Shown: piece after piece, positions 34,401 to 46,548 of the stretch
Layout of the letters: each line of letters opens with the position of its first letter
Position numbering within the stretch: position 1 is the stretch's first letter
The notes under the pieces: generated by a model
Seen by the model: the letters and a program-made list of their open reading frames with translations, nothing else
Told to the model about the DNA's origin: nothing
Database searches by the model: none
Source: Alloascoidea africana
Lineage: Eukaryota > Ascomycota > Alloascoideomycetes > Alloascoideales > Alloascoideaceae
DNA length: 64,000 bases
Reading direction: 5' to 3'
NCBI GenBank assembly: GCA_030581615.1
Contig: JAKTTT010000035.1
Coordinates: 174,781-238,780, forward strand
Program-made: the position numbers and the translations under genes

Positions 34401-35525
34401 CGGTTTTCCATCTCATCTTGGGAAATAACTTCTCCTGTGTATTCTACAATCAAGTCACCGGCACTATAGGATCGTATAGCACGAAGTCCGTAACCTCTCT
34501 CGCCGGTCTATTTGATATTAGTTTGAAGCGTAAAGGTGGAAAAATGAAGCAATAAAACATACCCAGAATACTTCAAACCCCGTTGAGAAAAGTCTTTTTG
34601 CACTAATATTCTGAGCCAAAGTTTTGAAAACTCGGTTTCCACAGTTTTCGGTGCCCATTGGACATGTGGTCTCATCACATTCATATTGAATCATACTTCA
34701 TGAACAAGTTAGTCTAGCATTCAAAATATGATCTAGAAATATGTTCATACCGATTTAGACATTGCTCCCCACATGTGCCAACACAGTTACAGGATGTTTT
34801 CTCTTGCAGCTTTTGTTTATGAAAATAAGTTGTGTGATAGATGTCTACAGTGGATAAGGGAGTGAGTAATCATTTCGAAACTTTCCTTTGCACCACTGTT
34901 CAAACATACTTCGTTTTAGCGACCGCCATTTCAATATCTTTCTTTCTCCATTATTGCTAGGGCAGTATATGCTCCATGGCAATTGAAAGTCTCTTTGCCT
35001 TGTTATGACATTTCGATCGAAAGGAAGAGGGAATTTGAATGGCATAGGCTTGAAGCTTGAATCTCTTTTCTTAGGAGGACCTCCTCCTCCACTATAAAGG
35101 CCAGCCATCAAAAAGACTTTTCGCCGCCTTTTCATAGCCGATGAATAGGAAGAAGATTGGTTGGGTTTCAAGAGTTGATCTTCTTCCTTCATGCTGTTTT
35201 GTAAAGTCGCTAACTTAATAGCGTTCCTGTTTCTCTTCAAGGGGACGATAAAGTTGCCAACGCTTGTACAGGTGGTGCCCCGTTTCGAGTAATATTGGCT
35301 CCAGTCAAACGCCTCCGATACAGATTCGACACTACGCTGGATATACATTTCTGACTCATTGGGGATTTGCGAATTCTGGAAAAAGTCAGACAGGACTGAG
35401 GCGCTGTGGCGTGCTGTGTATGTTCGTAGAGCTCTAGGTTTGCCAACTACTTCGGGGATAGGCGTGGAGCCGGGAAGAACCCAGTCTGGGCTTTTCTCTC
35501 GCGAATATCGACGAGTGGTGCCCAT
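28451..35525 (-). CDS. ASH1-like AWS/SET histone lysine methyltransferase (five exons)
   Basis: I reconstruct five exons: 35525-34910, 34844-34751, 34695-34563, 34507-34373 and 34315-28451, giving 2280 aa. Introns are 65, 55, 55 and 57 nt; three have GTATG-type donors and the fourth uses GC (GCATGT). All joins keep frame. The order is a basic N-terminus (1-205), an AWS zinc module (CNCVGTCGEQCLNRMIQYEC, then CPMGTENCGNRVF), a SET domain (GYGLRAIRSYSAGDLIVEYTGE ... NYYFLSLGKGFVID ... RFVNHSCSPNAEMQKW ... ITYDYNF) and a Cys-rich post-SET (ACFCGTDNCRGF). The ~1850-residue tail is disordered with AT-hook-like GRPPK motifs. The SET order and NHSC and YDYNF motifs predict an active H3K36-type enzyme. 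It looks closer to ASH1 than to Set2 because I see no WW or SRI domain. S. cerevisiae has no such gene. Confidence 0.85.
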
Positions 35526-36300
35526 CGCGCACGAAATTGACCGAATTTATATAGCGAAGGCCTAGAGGAAAAGCCAAGATGGTTGCAGTCGCGGTGTTCT
35601 GGGTGTGAGAAGATGAAGATCCTGCGAGAAGGAAGAGGGAGAGGAAGGGTGTTGCGCTATGTGAGCGAGCTGGCTAGGCACAAACTCGATAGAGCCTGGA
35701 GAGGTGGAGAGGTGTGAGCCTGCGGGCGGGCCCAATGAGGAAAATAATATATCCCCTTTGAGCCGGACCAAAGCGGAAATATTGATGCGTCGCGCAGCAG
35801 CGTGCATGCCCCGGTTCCATTGTTTTGCAAAATCCCTGTATAATACTCGTATTCCGCCCCACGCCGCGCATTGATTGGCCGCCGCGATATTATCTGCCAT
35901 CATTTTTGCCGTTTTGCGTAATTCCAGATCAGCACCCGACGCAGCGTGCCGAATGCGGAAAAACAGAATAAAATAATAATATAATAGGCTGGTTCGATGT
36001 AAATCGGCTGCTGACTGTTTGGCCTATTCCGCTTCAATTCAATCTGACCCAGTGCCCTCGCACCTGATGGCAAGCTGATAATATTCAGGTGGGTGTGTAT
36101 CGGAAGGGAGTCAGAGCGGAGAAGTTTGCAAGAAGGAGTAGACGATTCAGATGTGAGTATGGAAAACGGTGCTGAGGGATATTGATTATAAAATGATATA
36201 GTGTAGGTGCTCATATAAGAAACAGAACGTGTGGGAAAACTGTTTTCGTGGCAGCGGGGACACCTTGTGCAGTTTATGCTCTCCAGATCCATTGACTCCG
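35526..36300. other. GC-richer upstream region of the methyltransferase gene
   Basis: About 0.8 kb, more GC-rich than the adjacent desert, and the likely promoter of the SET-domain gene. It contains a CCAAT box in reverse (GATTGG near 35874). Open frames on the minus strand at 35562-35903 and 35900-36292 have no recognisable features and I do not call them. Confidence 0.4.
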
Positions 36301-39300
36301 AAAGTTCCCACTCAAATCATCAAACCCTAGTATCTGTTCTAGTGAGCGTTGCGGAAGAGAACAGAATCGCTAAGACTCATTTTGAAGCCTTGTACACAAT
36401 CATGTGCTAGATGAGAAACGGTCGTCAGGATACAGCGCTCAAAGATCGCTCAGAGTATCAGATGCCAACATATGCTGTCTTGAGATTAACAGAGATTTCG
36501 AAACAAAGGGGAAAATAGCACTATACTGTGCATCCAGTGAAATAATACTAGGCACTAAAATGCGAGAAACAGTCGTTCCTACCTGAAATCATTCGCCTTT
36601 ATTCCATTAAAGTCTTATCTGCATTCTAGAGTGCTTGAATGTTCTCCAATTGTCATCACCAAACTGGGATTTATGTCTGTAAGGGTGTATGAGAGGTTGG
36701 CGCGATAATGATTGACACGGCTTAAATTTGTTAGATCTTAAATTGAATTTGTGCTGTCATTACTGTTCTTTTATCTTACATGCCTCTACTAACAGTTTAG
36801 TTTATTCAGAATAATGTGCTTGGCTTTGGAATACAAGCACTGCGATGATGGAGAGAAATCAAATAGATGAAGGATCTGTTTTTGTGTCAAAGGATAGAAA
36901 CCTATTACTACTGACTATCAATGTTACCAATTGTACCTAAATTTGAACAACATTGATAACACTACTTATCTCAACTCAATAACTCGATTCCTAAAGAACT
37001 GTAGTTCATTTCTGTTGTATTTAAACATTCTACAGTCAGTTCAAAACTCTGTTAGAGAAGTCAACCCTCAAGCCCCTAATCCTGATGTCAAAATTAGATT
37101 CTTGAAGCGTTGACAAAACCTCAATGACCTAGGACAGTGCTCTTCTTTGGAAAAAATGCCAAACAAAGTGGACATAAAAAAAAAAGAAGTAGATGAGAAA
37201 AATGCCTACTATTTAAGCGATAAATTGAAATAAAAGATAGAGTTTTTTATTGATTTTTCAAGAAGAAAATAACTCTTAAGTTGCCTTTGAATTGTCAGAA
37301 AATTAAATCACCGTTAGAAACTAAAATTTTGGTGACTATTCAAACATGTGAAAGGTGGGAGTATTCAAATAGCTGATCATGTTATAGTGGAGTACCTCTG
37401 CAGCACTGTCTAAGAAAGTAGCAACTCTTTTGGAACAATCTGATTGCACTTGAAGGTCGCTTCAGAGGATAAACTTTCAACTGAGAATCAAATTACTATT
37501 CTCTCAAGAAAGAAAATGTGTTAATCGTACTTCTAGTGTCTAGCCTAGAACACAAAGTGCTGGTGTTGCACATCCACTGATTATATGCCTACGTTTGAAT
37601 TGTCAGATGACACAAGAATCAGATGCTTTCTTTAAATGTCTGTTTTTTATGTGTATTTGATCATTGTTGTTGCTTACGAAGGAATGTTTTATTAAATTCA
37701 GACATCAACTAAAAGTCAGCATTACATCTTGCAACCTTAGCTGCCAGTTTCATTCGTTTCTACTCATTTTTTGGGTCCGCTGACTCAATATCAAAATCTC
37801 TGTTTTGATAGGAATAGCCACGAGTGGTGACTACTAGACAGCTTTAGGCAGTGTTATAAAACAAAATTAAGATACTGCCATGTTGAATTTGACATAAAAA
37901 TATCACAGTTGATGGAAATCTTATAATGCTTCAAGAAATTGAGTTAGGAAACTAAAACCAAGTTAATGGCAGCAGCAATTTTCATATAGTTGTTTGAAAA
38001 ATCAATTGCACTTGTTGCTAGAAAAAATGTTAACGAAACTTATACCCACAGGCTTATAATTGAACATCATTGAAATAAATCATCCATCTTAGATCTTCAA
38101 AGATATGATTTCTTTTAATCCTAACATCACAAGTTTTTAGGTAGAGATTGCATGCTTTGCAAAGTGCTAAAAGGTCTGTCGTCACTTGGGCGGCCTTTGT
38201 ACACGAAAAAAAACTACTAGCGCCTGCGGCTTTATGTAGAAAGTGAAGAGTTGATTCTAAAGGCTAGTAGCAAGTAACATCTGGAAAAAAAATTGAAACA
38301 TCTAGAAAAAATGACCTTTTTAGAGCCAAAATCCAAACATACATGTATTTATGTAGCCCGCGCCGTCTATTAGTGGCAGCGGAATTTATTCCGGCCTTCC
38401 ACCCTCCAGCTAGACAGAATCCAAAAGCAGTATTGGATCAAAAGTTGACTTAACCTATCATCAATGTGGTTGTCCCTTGTTCACAAGTAGTCTTCAAATT
38501 TGAAGAACAAAATTAATATATATCAGAGAAAGATGGAAACGAATCAGAATGTGTAAGGCTTAAATACTACCCATCAAAAAACTCTAAAAGACCGCAGTTT
38601 CTCGGAATCATTCTACTCATCTGTCCCATTTCTGAACAACCTTTCCTAGCAAAGCTGTTCTCTGATTGAGCTCAACAATGTTTTCCACGCCCGTAGAATC
38701 AATCGCGTTAACAAATAAATAGTGGTTTACAAAGCGTTTTTAGATGCATTCGCATAGTAGAAGGTGATTTGACGATTATGCGACTTGTGAATCAAACTCG
38801 AACAACATATAGCTGGCGTTACCCGAACATTATTAGTACTAAGCTTTCGGTTTACATTACACAGCGTGTAAACATGGAGGTCAACTTCTTTCACAAATTA
38901 ATTCACATTTGTAAAACTCGCCATCCGAGTCATAGGAGATCAACATGCTAAAACATAAATTTTAAGGCCACTTTCCAATAATGTAGTGGATAGGCAATGG
39001 AGAATCGAATTCTGACTTCTTCAAAACAATTCTAATCTTTCATGTGGCTTTCCTTTGCTTCACCGCTTGATGCCCATGTTTCGACCAAAGCTCTCTCCTA
39101 AGCCAAAGAAAACAAAGCAGCACCCGTATAACCTGTGGAACTAACTTGAATGAAGTATGTTTTAGGTTACCCATCGTCTTGCTCGAGAGCGAGCCTACCT
39201 TTGAAAGCAAGAATTTTGAGAACGGGTTCCACCTTCCTTATAGCAGCTATTCCAAACACCAGCATTATTGGGCAATCTTAGTAATTCTATTTGACAACAA

Positions 39301-40560
39301 TCACTTTAAGGCCTATAGTCATAGTAAAACTGTATCTATTCCTTAAGATGCATGAAAGAAGAAGCTATAGAAAGAATGGCCCCTGAATTTTTAAAACAAA
39401 GTTTCAACCGATTTCAACATTCAGAAGTACGAGTGTCAGTATCCTAGTTATGATAAGGCTAAGCGTGCGTCAAGTACTGTTCACCCCAAGTCAAAAGCTT
39501 CAAAATGACGAAGGGTGTGCTATGTAAGAGCTCAACATTTGCAATATAGAAAAAGTCTATCAGCTAAGAGGAGACGAGGGATATGTAGTTTTGGATTATG
39601 TCTTTCGAGCGGTATGAGCGCCTTTTCACTTATTCCCTAACATGTAGTATTCTGAAAAACTTATGGGTGAATTACATCAACCACTGGTATGGCATGACAT
39701 GATGAAGTAATGCCAATTTGACTGGACTATCGCGAGACTTGAATATGAAGAATTGCCTGAAATAACTTCAACTGCTAAAAAATTAAATAGCTTAAACTGT
39801 GTCATTAACCAAACAATTACATTGGGCCGGTTCTATGTGCTACTATTTCTATTTCAAGTTGCTCCCATTTGATGGGACAATTTACGGAAACAATTTCCTG
39901 CTTGTATTTGCATTTCTGGAAGCGGATGGTATAACTTCTTTGTATTTAACCAAATTAGTTCTGCTTGGTTGGAGGGCAAGGATACAGAAAATGAAAGTCA
40001 AGTTCATGTGCAAACAAGAACACGCATTTTCCATTGTAATATATTCTTGGAGCTTTTAGGTCATAAGAAAAAGGACAAAAAAAGCTTTCTTGCTCTTGAG
40101 TTGTTTCATTAATATAAATTATCCTGTTAACAACTCTTTTTATCGCTTTCACTAAGTTTTGAATTCAATCTATTTCTTTTAGCTTTAGGATTTGTCCTTT
40201 AAATAAAGTGAATGATGAATAAAATTATTAAGTTCGGGATTTCGCTGGTTTCTTAACCTGACATTAAAACCAAACAATAAGGAAAGTATTGCTAGTGTTC
40301 GAGTTCCGGTATTCCTTCAAAACAAAGCAAACAACACGTTTGAAAGGTTGCAAAGTACCTTGATGTATACAAAACAATCAGAGAGTGTAATACTCTTCAT
40401 CGAGCTAACTCATTCAAAACTATAGTAATTCCTTTTTGTTGTAAAACAAACACTTATCCGCAAACGAAATTTGTATTGAATACTCACATAACTTTCATTT
40501 TAAGAATAGATACTTAAGACAGAATATACTTTTCTTTTGACAAAAAGGATAATTTCACTC
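36301..40560. other. Gene-poor AT-rich region
   Basis: About 4.3 kb with only short frames of 60-66 codons lacking features. I see nothing else I can support. Confidence 0.5.
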
Positions 40561-40683
40561 ACTACTTCGATAGTCCATATAAAAAACTGGGAGGATACAT
40601 CTGCTCCGTACTAAGAAGTGAAGGAAATAATCCGAATTGTGAGACGAGAGTAAACCGATCCTCCCCAAGTCTGTCACACGCCG

Positions 40684-41834
40684 TTGACCAGATCACCAAT
40701 GATATGGAGGATCTCGAGGTCAGCAGATACCCCCAGCAATGATGGCGAGCACAATGACAGCACAAATGCTCTGACACAGCCTGCAGTTGATTCCAACTCT
40801 CAAATAAATTTGCAATTTCTTGAAGCGATAAACAATATGAACTCACAGCTCAGATACATGAATGCTTGTATCATCGACTTAACTAACGAGCTCAAAGGCA
40901 AGTCCATAGGTTCTGAAGGATAACTCCAGCTCGACACAAACACCAAGGTCGTCCAAATGGATAAGCCTAACCCTCGGGCTCTACGCCTTTCTATCTTTAA
41001 TCAATGAACATAACTTGCTGACCCAGGCATATATCCGGAAAACTTATGAAAAGATAAACTTTTTATAAGATTCTCGAATAAATGAATTTTTTTTACTGTT
41101 AGTTTTTTCTCTATATTAAACAAAAATACAAAGATGAGAGAAAAAATATGAAATTCAAAAAATTCGAGAATAAAAGAAAGCTAATATTGGTGAAGCGCTG
41201 GTTATCACGCCTTGTTAAGAATAGCAATTGCTACTGGGGTTAACAAATCCAAGTTATCTCAGTTGCGTATCATTGTCCGGATTATGAGTTTTTGGACAAA
41301 AGGGCGACCAACTTGGTCTTTGGTTTTAGAGTAGAAGATGATAACAATAATTCTGATCAGGAGGGACACAGAAAGAGTAGAGTTATTGTTTGTTTTAAAG
41401 ATTATACTAAAAAAAATAATACCATCGCTTCACAAGTTGGGTTACTTTTGAAAAAAATAGTAAGTCGAGTGTCAAAAAGATGACAATTAGTGTGCGTGTT
41501 GTTGGAGCACAAATCGACATCTGTGCGTACTGGGTCTGAGTGGATACTTTTCACATGTGCATACTTTAGTAGAGCTAGGCTCTGTATTTATTCGCATTTT
41601 GAGCAACGGATTTCTGATGTTATTTGCTTAGGTTCTCTGATCTGCAAGCTGCCTGGTGGTGAAAATTTTCATGTGTATGACTTGAGTAATAGTGATGTAA
41701 TTAAGGACACTGTGTCTTTGTTGAACAAAATTTGTCAACCACATTTTCTTATTCGTACTTTGTACATTGATAATTACTTGCGAGACTTTTCTTTGGTTTC
41801 GGAGTTGATAATGTTTAGGATTTTGAGGGTCTAG
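40684..41834 (+). pseudogene. Faint decayed coding traces, possibly retroelement
   Basis: Three successive short frames (40684-40923, 41292-41483, 41490-41834) look more protein-like than the surrounding desert. The first has a heptad-like helix (NNMNSQLRYMNACIIDLTNEL). The second has DKRATNLVFGF, which loosely recalls the KRxNNLVIFG motif of LINE ORF1-type RNA-binding proteins. The third is hydrophobic and Leu-rich. They are in different frames with stops between them. This is a weak suggestion of a dead retroelement or gene, not an identification. Confidence 0.2.
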
Positions 41835-44199
41835 CGTGTGAGTTATGGGAGGATAAGTCATTCGGTGCCCCTTTTTTATTGGATATTTATCAACTGACAT
41901 TAACCACAATCTTGTTATATTTGAGCATGTCAGCTTACAAAACTTAACGAGAGACCAGATATGTATGAGTGATCTACTTAAATAGCTGATTTAGATAGAC
42001 ATTAACTTGAGTTTGGCTCTCTAATAGCTTTGGAATATAAAATTCATGGATTATCTGCAAAACATATAGCATGAGAAAACTAGGTAAGAGCTAATTATGC
42101 AAAGTCATAGATGATTTGCATCTATGATTTGGTTCATGAAGAAGTTTATGATTGTGGATATCAGTTTGATACAGGGTGTCAATTAAGGATGTTATAGAAA
42201 AGTGCAGTCTTAAGGAGCGTTCTCTTGTTAAAAAGGACATATAGTTCTCCTTATCTCTTGCTTTTTGCAAAAAAGGTCAAAGATGGGTTGTCGTTCAGTC
42301 ATGACAAGGACGCTGCGCGTGTTATACTATGATTGTCTCTAATTTTTCCTGTTAATAAAATATCGATAAAGTGAGATACTTGACCGAATTCTTTTCTAAT
42401 TCAATGCAAAACACATTATAGTTTTATCCAATACGTTTTTGTTGTGATGATTATTTAAGATCATACTACGCAATCATTCCGCTGGTTTTATAGGAAGTCA
42501 CCAATGTAGATTGCATCGTATGACGTTTAAAACCTCCCCTCAGTTGCTTGTAGTCAGAGCATGCTCTTTGCGTATCTGAAGTTATTCCAATGATACGAAA
42601 TATTGTCTTTCGATGTTATGTTTGGGCACCAAAACAGAGCGAAGTAGCCCTTATTCTTATTCTTTTCATGTACTGATAGTATCTTTTAAATTGGAAAATT
42701 TTTTGTAACTACTGGAGCTTCAGGTAATATTGTAGAAAGTCATGCCGATGTGTATCGTTCTTTCAAATGAGATTTTGATAAAAGCATAGCGTTTGAATGC
42801 TAGCAAAGCATTACTGAGAAGATTGATTTGTTTTAGAAACATTGATTTGTTTTTATCATTCTAATTTGAACTTCTTTTGTGTATGATACGTGTGCTTAGC
42901 AATGACTCCCCATGCCAGAGCTTGCCCTAAAAGTATGGCTTGTTTTTGATAATTTCCATCCAAACCAAGTCCCGAAATCCGATTTGCTTTTGTGTATGTC
43001 GCTGGTCAATCGCAAAACTTTCTTTATTAATGGATAGTTCTCATCAATCTGGTTTTCTGATTATTTATTTTTGATGCTTTTGTGGGGGTGGGATAGAAAC
43101 TCTTCTTGTTTTCAGCGTAAGGCTGACAATAAGATCTTAGAATGTTTAGGTCAATGTTTCAACCTTAGTTTTGGTATCTTCGAGTCAAAGGGCCAAACCC
43201 AAAGAACTTTGTTTATTGAAATTACTTCTTGCTCTTAATAAGAGAAAAGGCAAATCATTTTTCTTTTGCAGTTGGTGGCTTTCTCAGTTCTTGCTGGACA
43301 ATTCGTGATAAAATCTAGAATCTATTGTGTCAGTTTATGTAGGAATGAAGCGATACGTCCATTCAATGTTTTTCGTAGGATCTCAATTACAGATAAGAAC
43401 GTAAAGAATATTATTTTAAGGGTTTTATCAATGTGTTTAGTGACCAGCTGGTGTGAGATGAGCCCTGGACACCTTTATACCGATTAGTTAGTACTCTATC
43501 AGGTTTGGCTGTGAATTCATCTTCGCTTGGTGAGCGAAATTCTTTTTGAGCTCATTTCTAACCTTATATATACATTTTTGTCCATTATTTAGTCCTTTTA
43601 GCAAATCTCCAATAAAAGATTCTTTCCCCAACTTAGAATGAGTTACGTCAAGCATAATTAAGTAAGTAAGCCATGGAAATCAATGATACATCATTTTGTT
43701 GAGCTACTTTCTTGACCCCTTCCAACAGACTATTTTCAAAATTTCCTTTTCCTTTTGATCAAGGTTTCCAGTGGAATCGAATGAGAACTCAAGGTTGGAG
43801 ACCCAAATAGTGTTAACCATAGTGCGCAAATAGTACACTGATTGACTTCTTGAACAGTATTTAATACCATCAATACAATTATAGTAGACACTACGTATGC
43901 TTCTTTCATTTTTCCTTCTATTTGTTAATGGTAGGAGAACAAGCTTCCATAGATGATACTATATATGCAATAAAAGACTATCCTTCTATTCTTACCAACT
44001 CTTCAGTTCTCAACTTTCAAAACCGTTGGAGTATGTAATGTTAGTTACTTTTGTGTATTCATAAAAGGATAATTGAGAAATAAGAGTGACTTTTGAAATG
44101 CACTTTCACAACTCTTAGTGTTCTGTTTCATTCCTTCTTAACTATGCACAACATATATGCCTTGTTCTTGGAAGCTTCTCAACTTTTATTTTTTTCCAA
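41835..44199. other. Gene-poor T-rich region
   Basis: About 2.4 kb. The plus strand is unusually T/G-rich between 41900 and 43500. No frame over 75 codons has recognisable content. The right end is the 3' flank of the gene at 44200. Confidence 0.45.
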
Positions 44200-44949
44200 C
44201 TACAATTTTGCAACCTCATTCTTCCAAGAAACGTCACACCATTTGCATATATTCATGACCATTTCGCGCACACTCATAATCTCTTCTTTCGTTGCACCAT
44301 TGTTCAAAGCCCCCTTCAGATGTCCCTTCAACTGTGGGTTCACATCTTGGGGTATTAAAGAAGCAATCACAACAAGGCTCGTCTCCTTGGGAGACAATAT
44401 TCCCGAGTAAGATAAAAGAGGTGTGTAAACGTAGTTCAATGCATACATCCCAAGGTCTGGATACGCCACAGTCATTTGGCCCAGCACCCGGTTTGAGATT
44501 TTACCATAGACTTGATTCCAAAAAGATGTTCCATACTCAACATCCTCTGGTCCAACAAGATTTGCCTTCCTCTGGAGCTCAGACTCTCTCAGCTCTATTG
44601 GTGTTGCTGTTTTCAGTTGCATCAGGGAGTTAATCGTCTTGGGTAGTCCCCCTGTAGCACAACACTTGAGCAAAGACTCCCGTGTTTTCTTTGCAATTTC
44701 CAATTGCTTGCATAAAATCTCTTTATCCTTGGAAGCCTTTAATTCCGCTTTTGGATCAAATAGTCCCGCATCCTTTGCTACTCTGGGGTTTTCCAGTCTT
44801 GTAATCGCGTACTTGAACAGGATCGGAACGTCATCGGGCTTGTTACAGATACTGAGTGCGGCAGCAGCGACAAAATACCAGACATCATTCAAATGAGGAG
44901 AGGCACTTAATTTTGCCAACCTTGTAGCTGTTAGCAAATTTGGAGTCAT
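44200..44949 (-). CDS. Carboxymuconolactone decarboxylase/AhpD-fold protein, probably peroxisomal
   Basis: From ATG 44949 the product is 249 aa; the frame stays open upstream to ATG 45072 (290 aa). I prefer the inner start because the homologous part begins at LLTATRLAKLSASPHLNDVWYF. The C-terminal half has the AhpD/CMD all-helical pattern (PLLSYSGILSPKETSLVVIASLI, then QLKGHLKGALNNGATKEEIMSVREM). Fungal relatives are small proteins of unclear activity. The catalytic CxxC of AhpD is not present in the CMD segment (a C-x-x-S-x-C pattern is not seen there either), so enzymatic function is open. The C-terminus is NEVAKL: AKL is a good PTS1 peroxisomal targeting signal. Location is therefore probably the peroxisome matrix (inference). 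Confidence 0.75.
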   Translation of the reverse strand: MTPNLLTATRLAKLSASPHLNDVWYFVAAAALSICNKPDDVPILFKYAITRLENPRVAKDAGLFDPKAELKASKDKEILCKQLEIAKKTRESLLKCCATGGLPKTINSLMQLKTATPIELRESELQRKANLVGPEDVEYGTSFWNQVYGKISNRVLGQMTVAYPDLGMYALNYVYTPLLSYSGILSPKETSLVVIASLIPQDVNPQLKGHLKGALNNGATKEEIMSVREMVMNICKWCDVSWKNEVAKL

Positions 44950-45154
44950 TTTAGCTGTTGCTGGTATGAATGTGGGGAAGAGAATAGACACTAGTGATGC
45001 CTCGGAGATCTCAATGTCCAAGGCACATAACCTGTCTGAAAATAGAGGGTTGCCTGACAGACTTGATTCCACTCACGAAATCCTAAATCTATAAGTTAAC
45101 AAGTCCCGAATCAAATTGCATGTCATTAAGTGTAAAGTTCCATTAATAAATTTT

Positions 45155-45681
45155 CTAATCTGATTCATAATAGAGATAATCTATGATAGGCACATCTCCA
45201 ATGTATTGAAATGCGACACCACATTTATGACAATATGAGTCTTCAACTGTGTGCTTGCAATTACCACACACATATTCACCATCTGGATTCTTAACCATTC
45301 TCATTGGATGTTTGAACACATCCAGAAACAGTTTCTGGTCGGAAAAATGCTTTCTGAATAGCCGAGTATGAGACTCTTGTTCATCTTGAATATACTTTGG
45401 GTCTTCAGCTTGTTTACAACATGATTCGACGTGCTCGTTTATCATCCCGAGCAATTCTTTGTTCAATTTAGGAGGTTTGCTGATACTGTAGCGGCATATT
45501 GAGCATTCTTTGCTCTTCATAAACCAGGCAAAGGAACACTAGACCAAGTTAGGAATCTGCCCCTTATTGCTAATTCTGATCTCTTACTTACTTCATAGCA
45601 GAAATTATGCCCACATTCTGCCTTGAATGGAGCATACATTATATTGAAACACATAGGACATTGGAAGTTGTCGTTTGTCAT
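45155..45681 (-). CDS. Small RING-finger protein, probable E3 ubiquitin ligase (one intron)
   Basis: Two exons: 45681-45592 (30 codons) and 45538-45155, with a 53-nt intron (donor GTAAGT, branch CCTAAC, acceptor CTAG), making 157 aa. The splice completes a C3HC4 RING: CPMCFNIMYAPFKAECGHNFCYE joined to CSFAWFMKSKECSICR. Without it the RING is cut in half. The C-terminal region holds a second Cys cluster (CGNCKHTVEDSYCHKCG), probably another zinc knuckle. It is predicted to recruit a ubiquitin-conjugating enzyme; the target is unknown. ATG 45681 is the first in frame. The frame is open a further 25 codons upstream with no ATG, preceded by a possible CTAG acceptor, so an extra 5' exon cannot be excluded. 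Confidence 0.8.
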
Positions 45682-46548
45682 CTCAGCGAATATCTTAGGT
45701 TTACTTTCAAAATAGTGTGTACTTTCTGGGTGTGATTGCGAACAAGCAAAATTGTGCTAGGAGAAAATCAAAATACTTGGGCCCTGTTCATTTTCAGGGA
45801 ACATAAGGGATTATAAGGCCCAATAATCCAGTTGCCTAAAGGTAAAAAAGCATTGGATGGGATGGCGAGTGACATAAAATAAACCCATGTATCCGTAGCC
45901 CATTGGCGTATTGAATTACTAGATCCTTTACTATACATATCTCTTCTTGTCACAAAATGGTGAGATTTCCTATCAGCTCGGTACTGCTTCATTCCTCCAA
46001 ACTAGTCATTGGAGAAAGCAAAAGTCGACATGATTGAAACGATATAGGAAAAAAGTACCCAGTTCAAATTTATTACCATAAGCAGTTAAATGCACTTTCT
46101 CTTTTCATTCTCTAGTTTTAGCATTAACGGTGTTCTTCTTTCTCATACTTTGATTTCCATTTTATATCCTGTTTCTGGCTACTAGCAGAGACCAGACGGC
46201 CAAGTTCATCCTCCTTCATCGCCAAAGTGTGTGAATTTTGAACCTCGGTGCTTTACCTTTACAGACATAAACGGCCAACCTTTTTGTTCTAAGCACAACC
46301 TGCGACTTTCCGTTCTCTGCTCTGGTTGTTGTTTAAATAAGCCAATCCAAAAATCAGCCTTTCTAACAAAAACCGTATGTTCTTTGGTTGTTCGCCCATT
46401 CTCTAACTTTTGTTAAGCCTAAATGAAGAGAAAGTGTGCCAAGCCAAGTCAATGGAGCGGCACGTGATAGCAGTTTTCCAGTGGTGTTTGAAAGGTGAAA
46501 AATGACTATTCTTTCAGTTGACAGATTCACCAAGAGCTAGACTAATAA
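45682..46548. other. Divergent intergenic region RING gene to FSF1
   Basis: About 0.87 kb between divergent genes. A 74-codon minus-strand frame (45768-45992) could belong to a 5' exon of the RING gene but has no recognisable content. Otherwise promoter sequence. Confidence 0.4.

Noticed and set aside
34845-35525. Separate 226-aa gene upstream of the SET gene
   Set aside because: Its frame crosses a GTATGT donor, and a 65-nt intron joins it in phase to the AWS domain. It is exon 1 of the methyltransferase.
36301-44199. Centromere with long inverted-repeat arms
   Set aside because: Spot checks of several distinctive words found no reverse-complement partner. A full dot plot could still reveal one.
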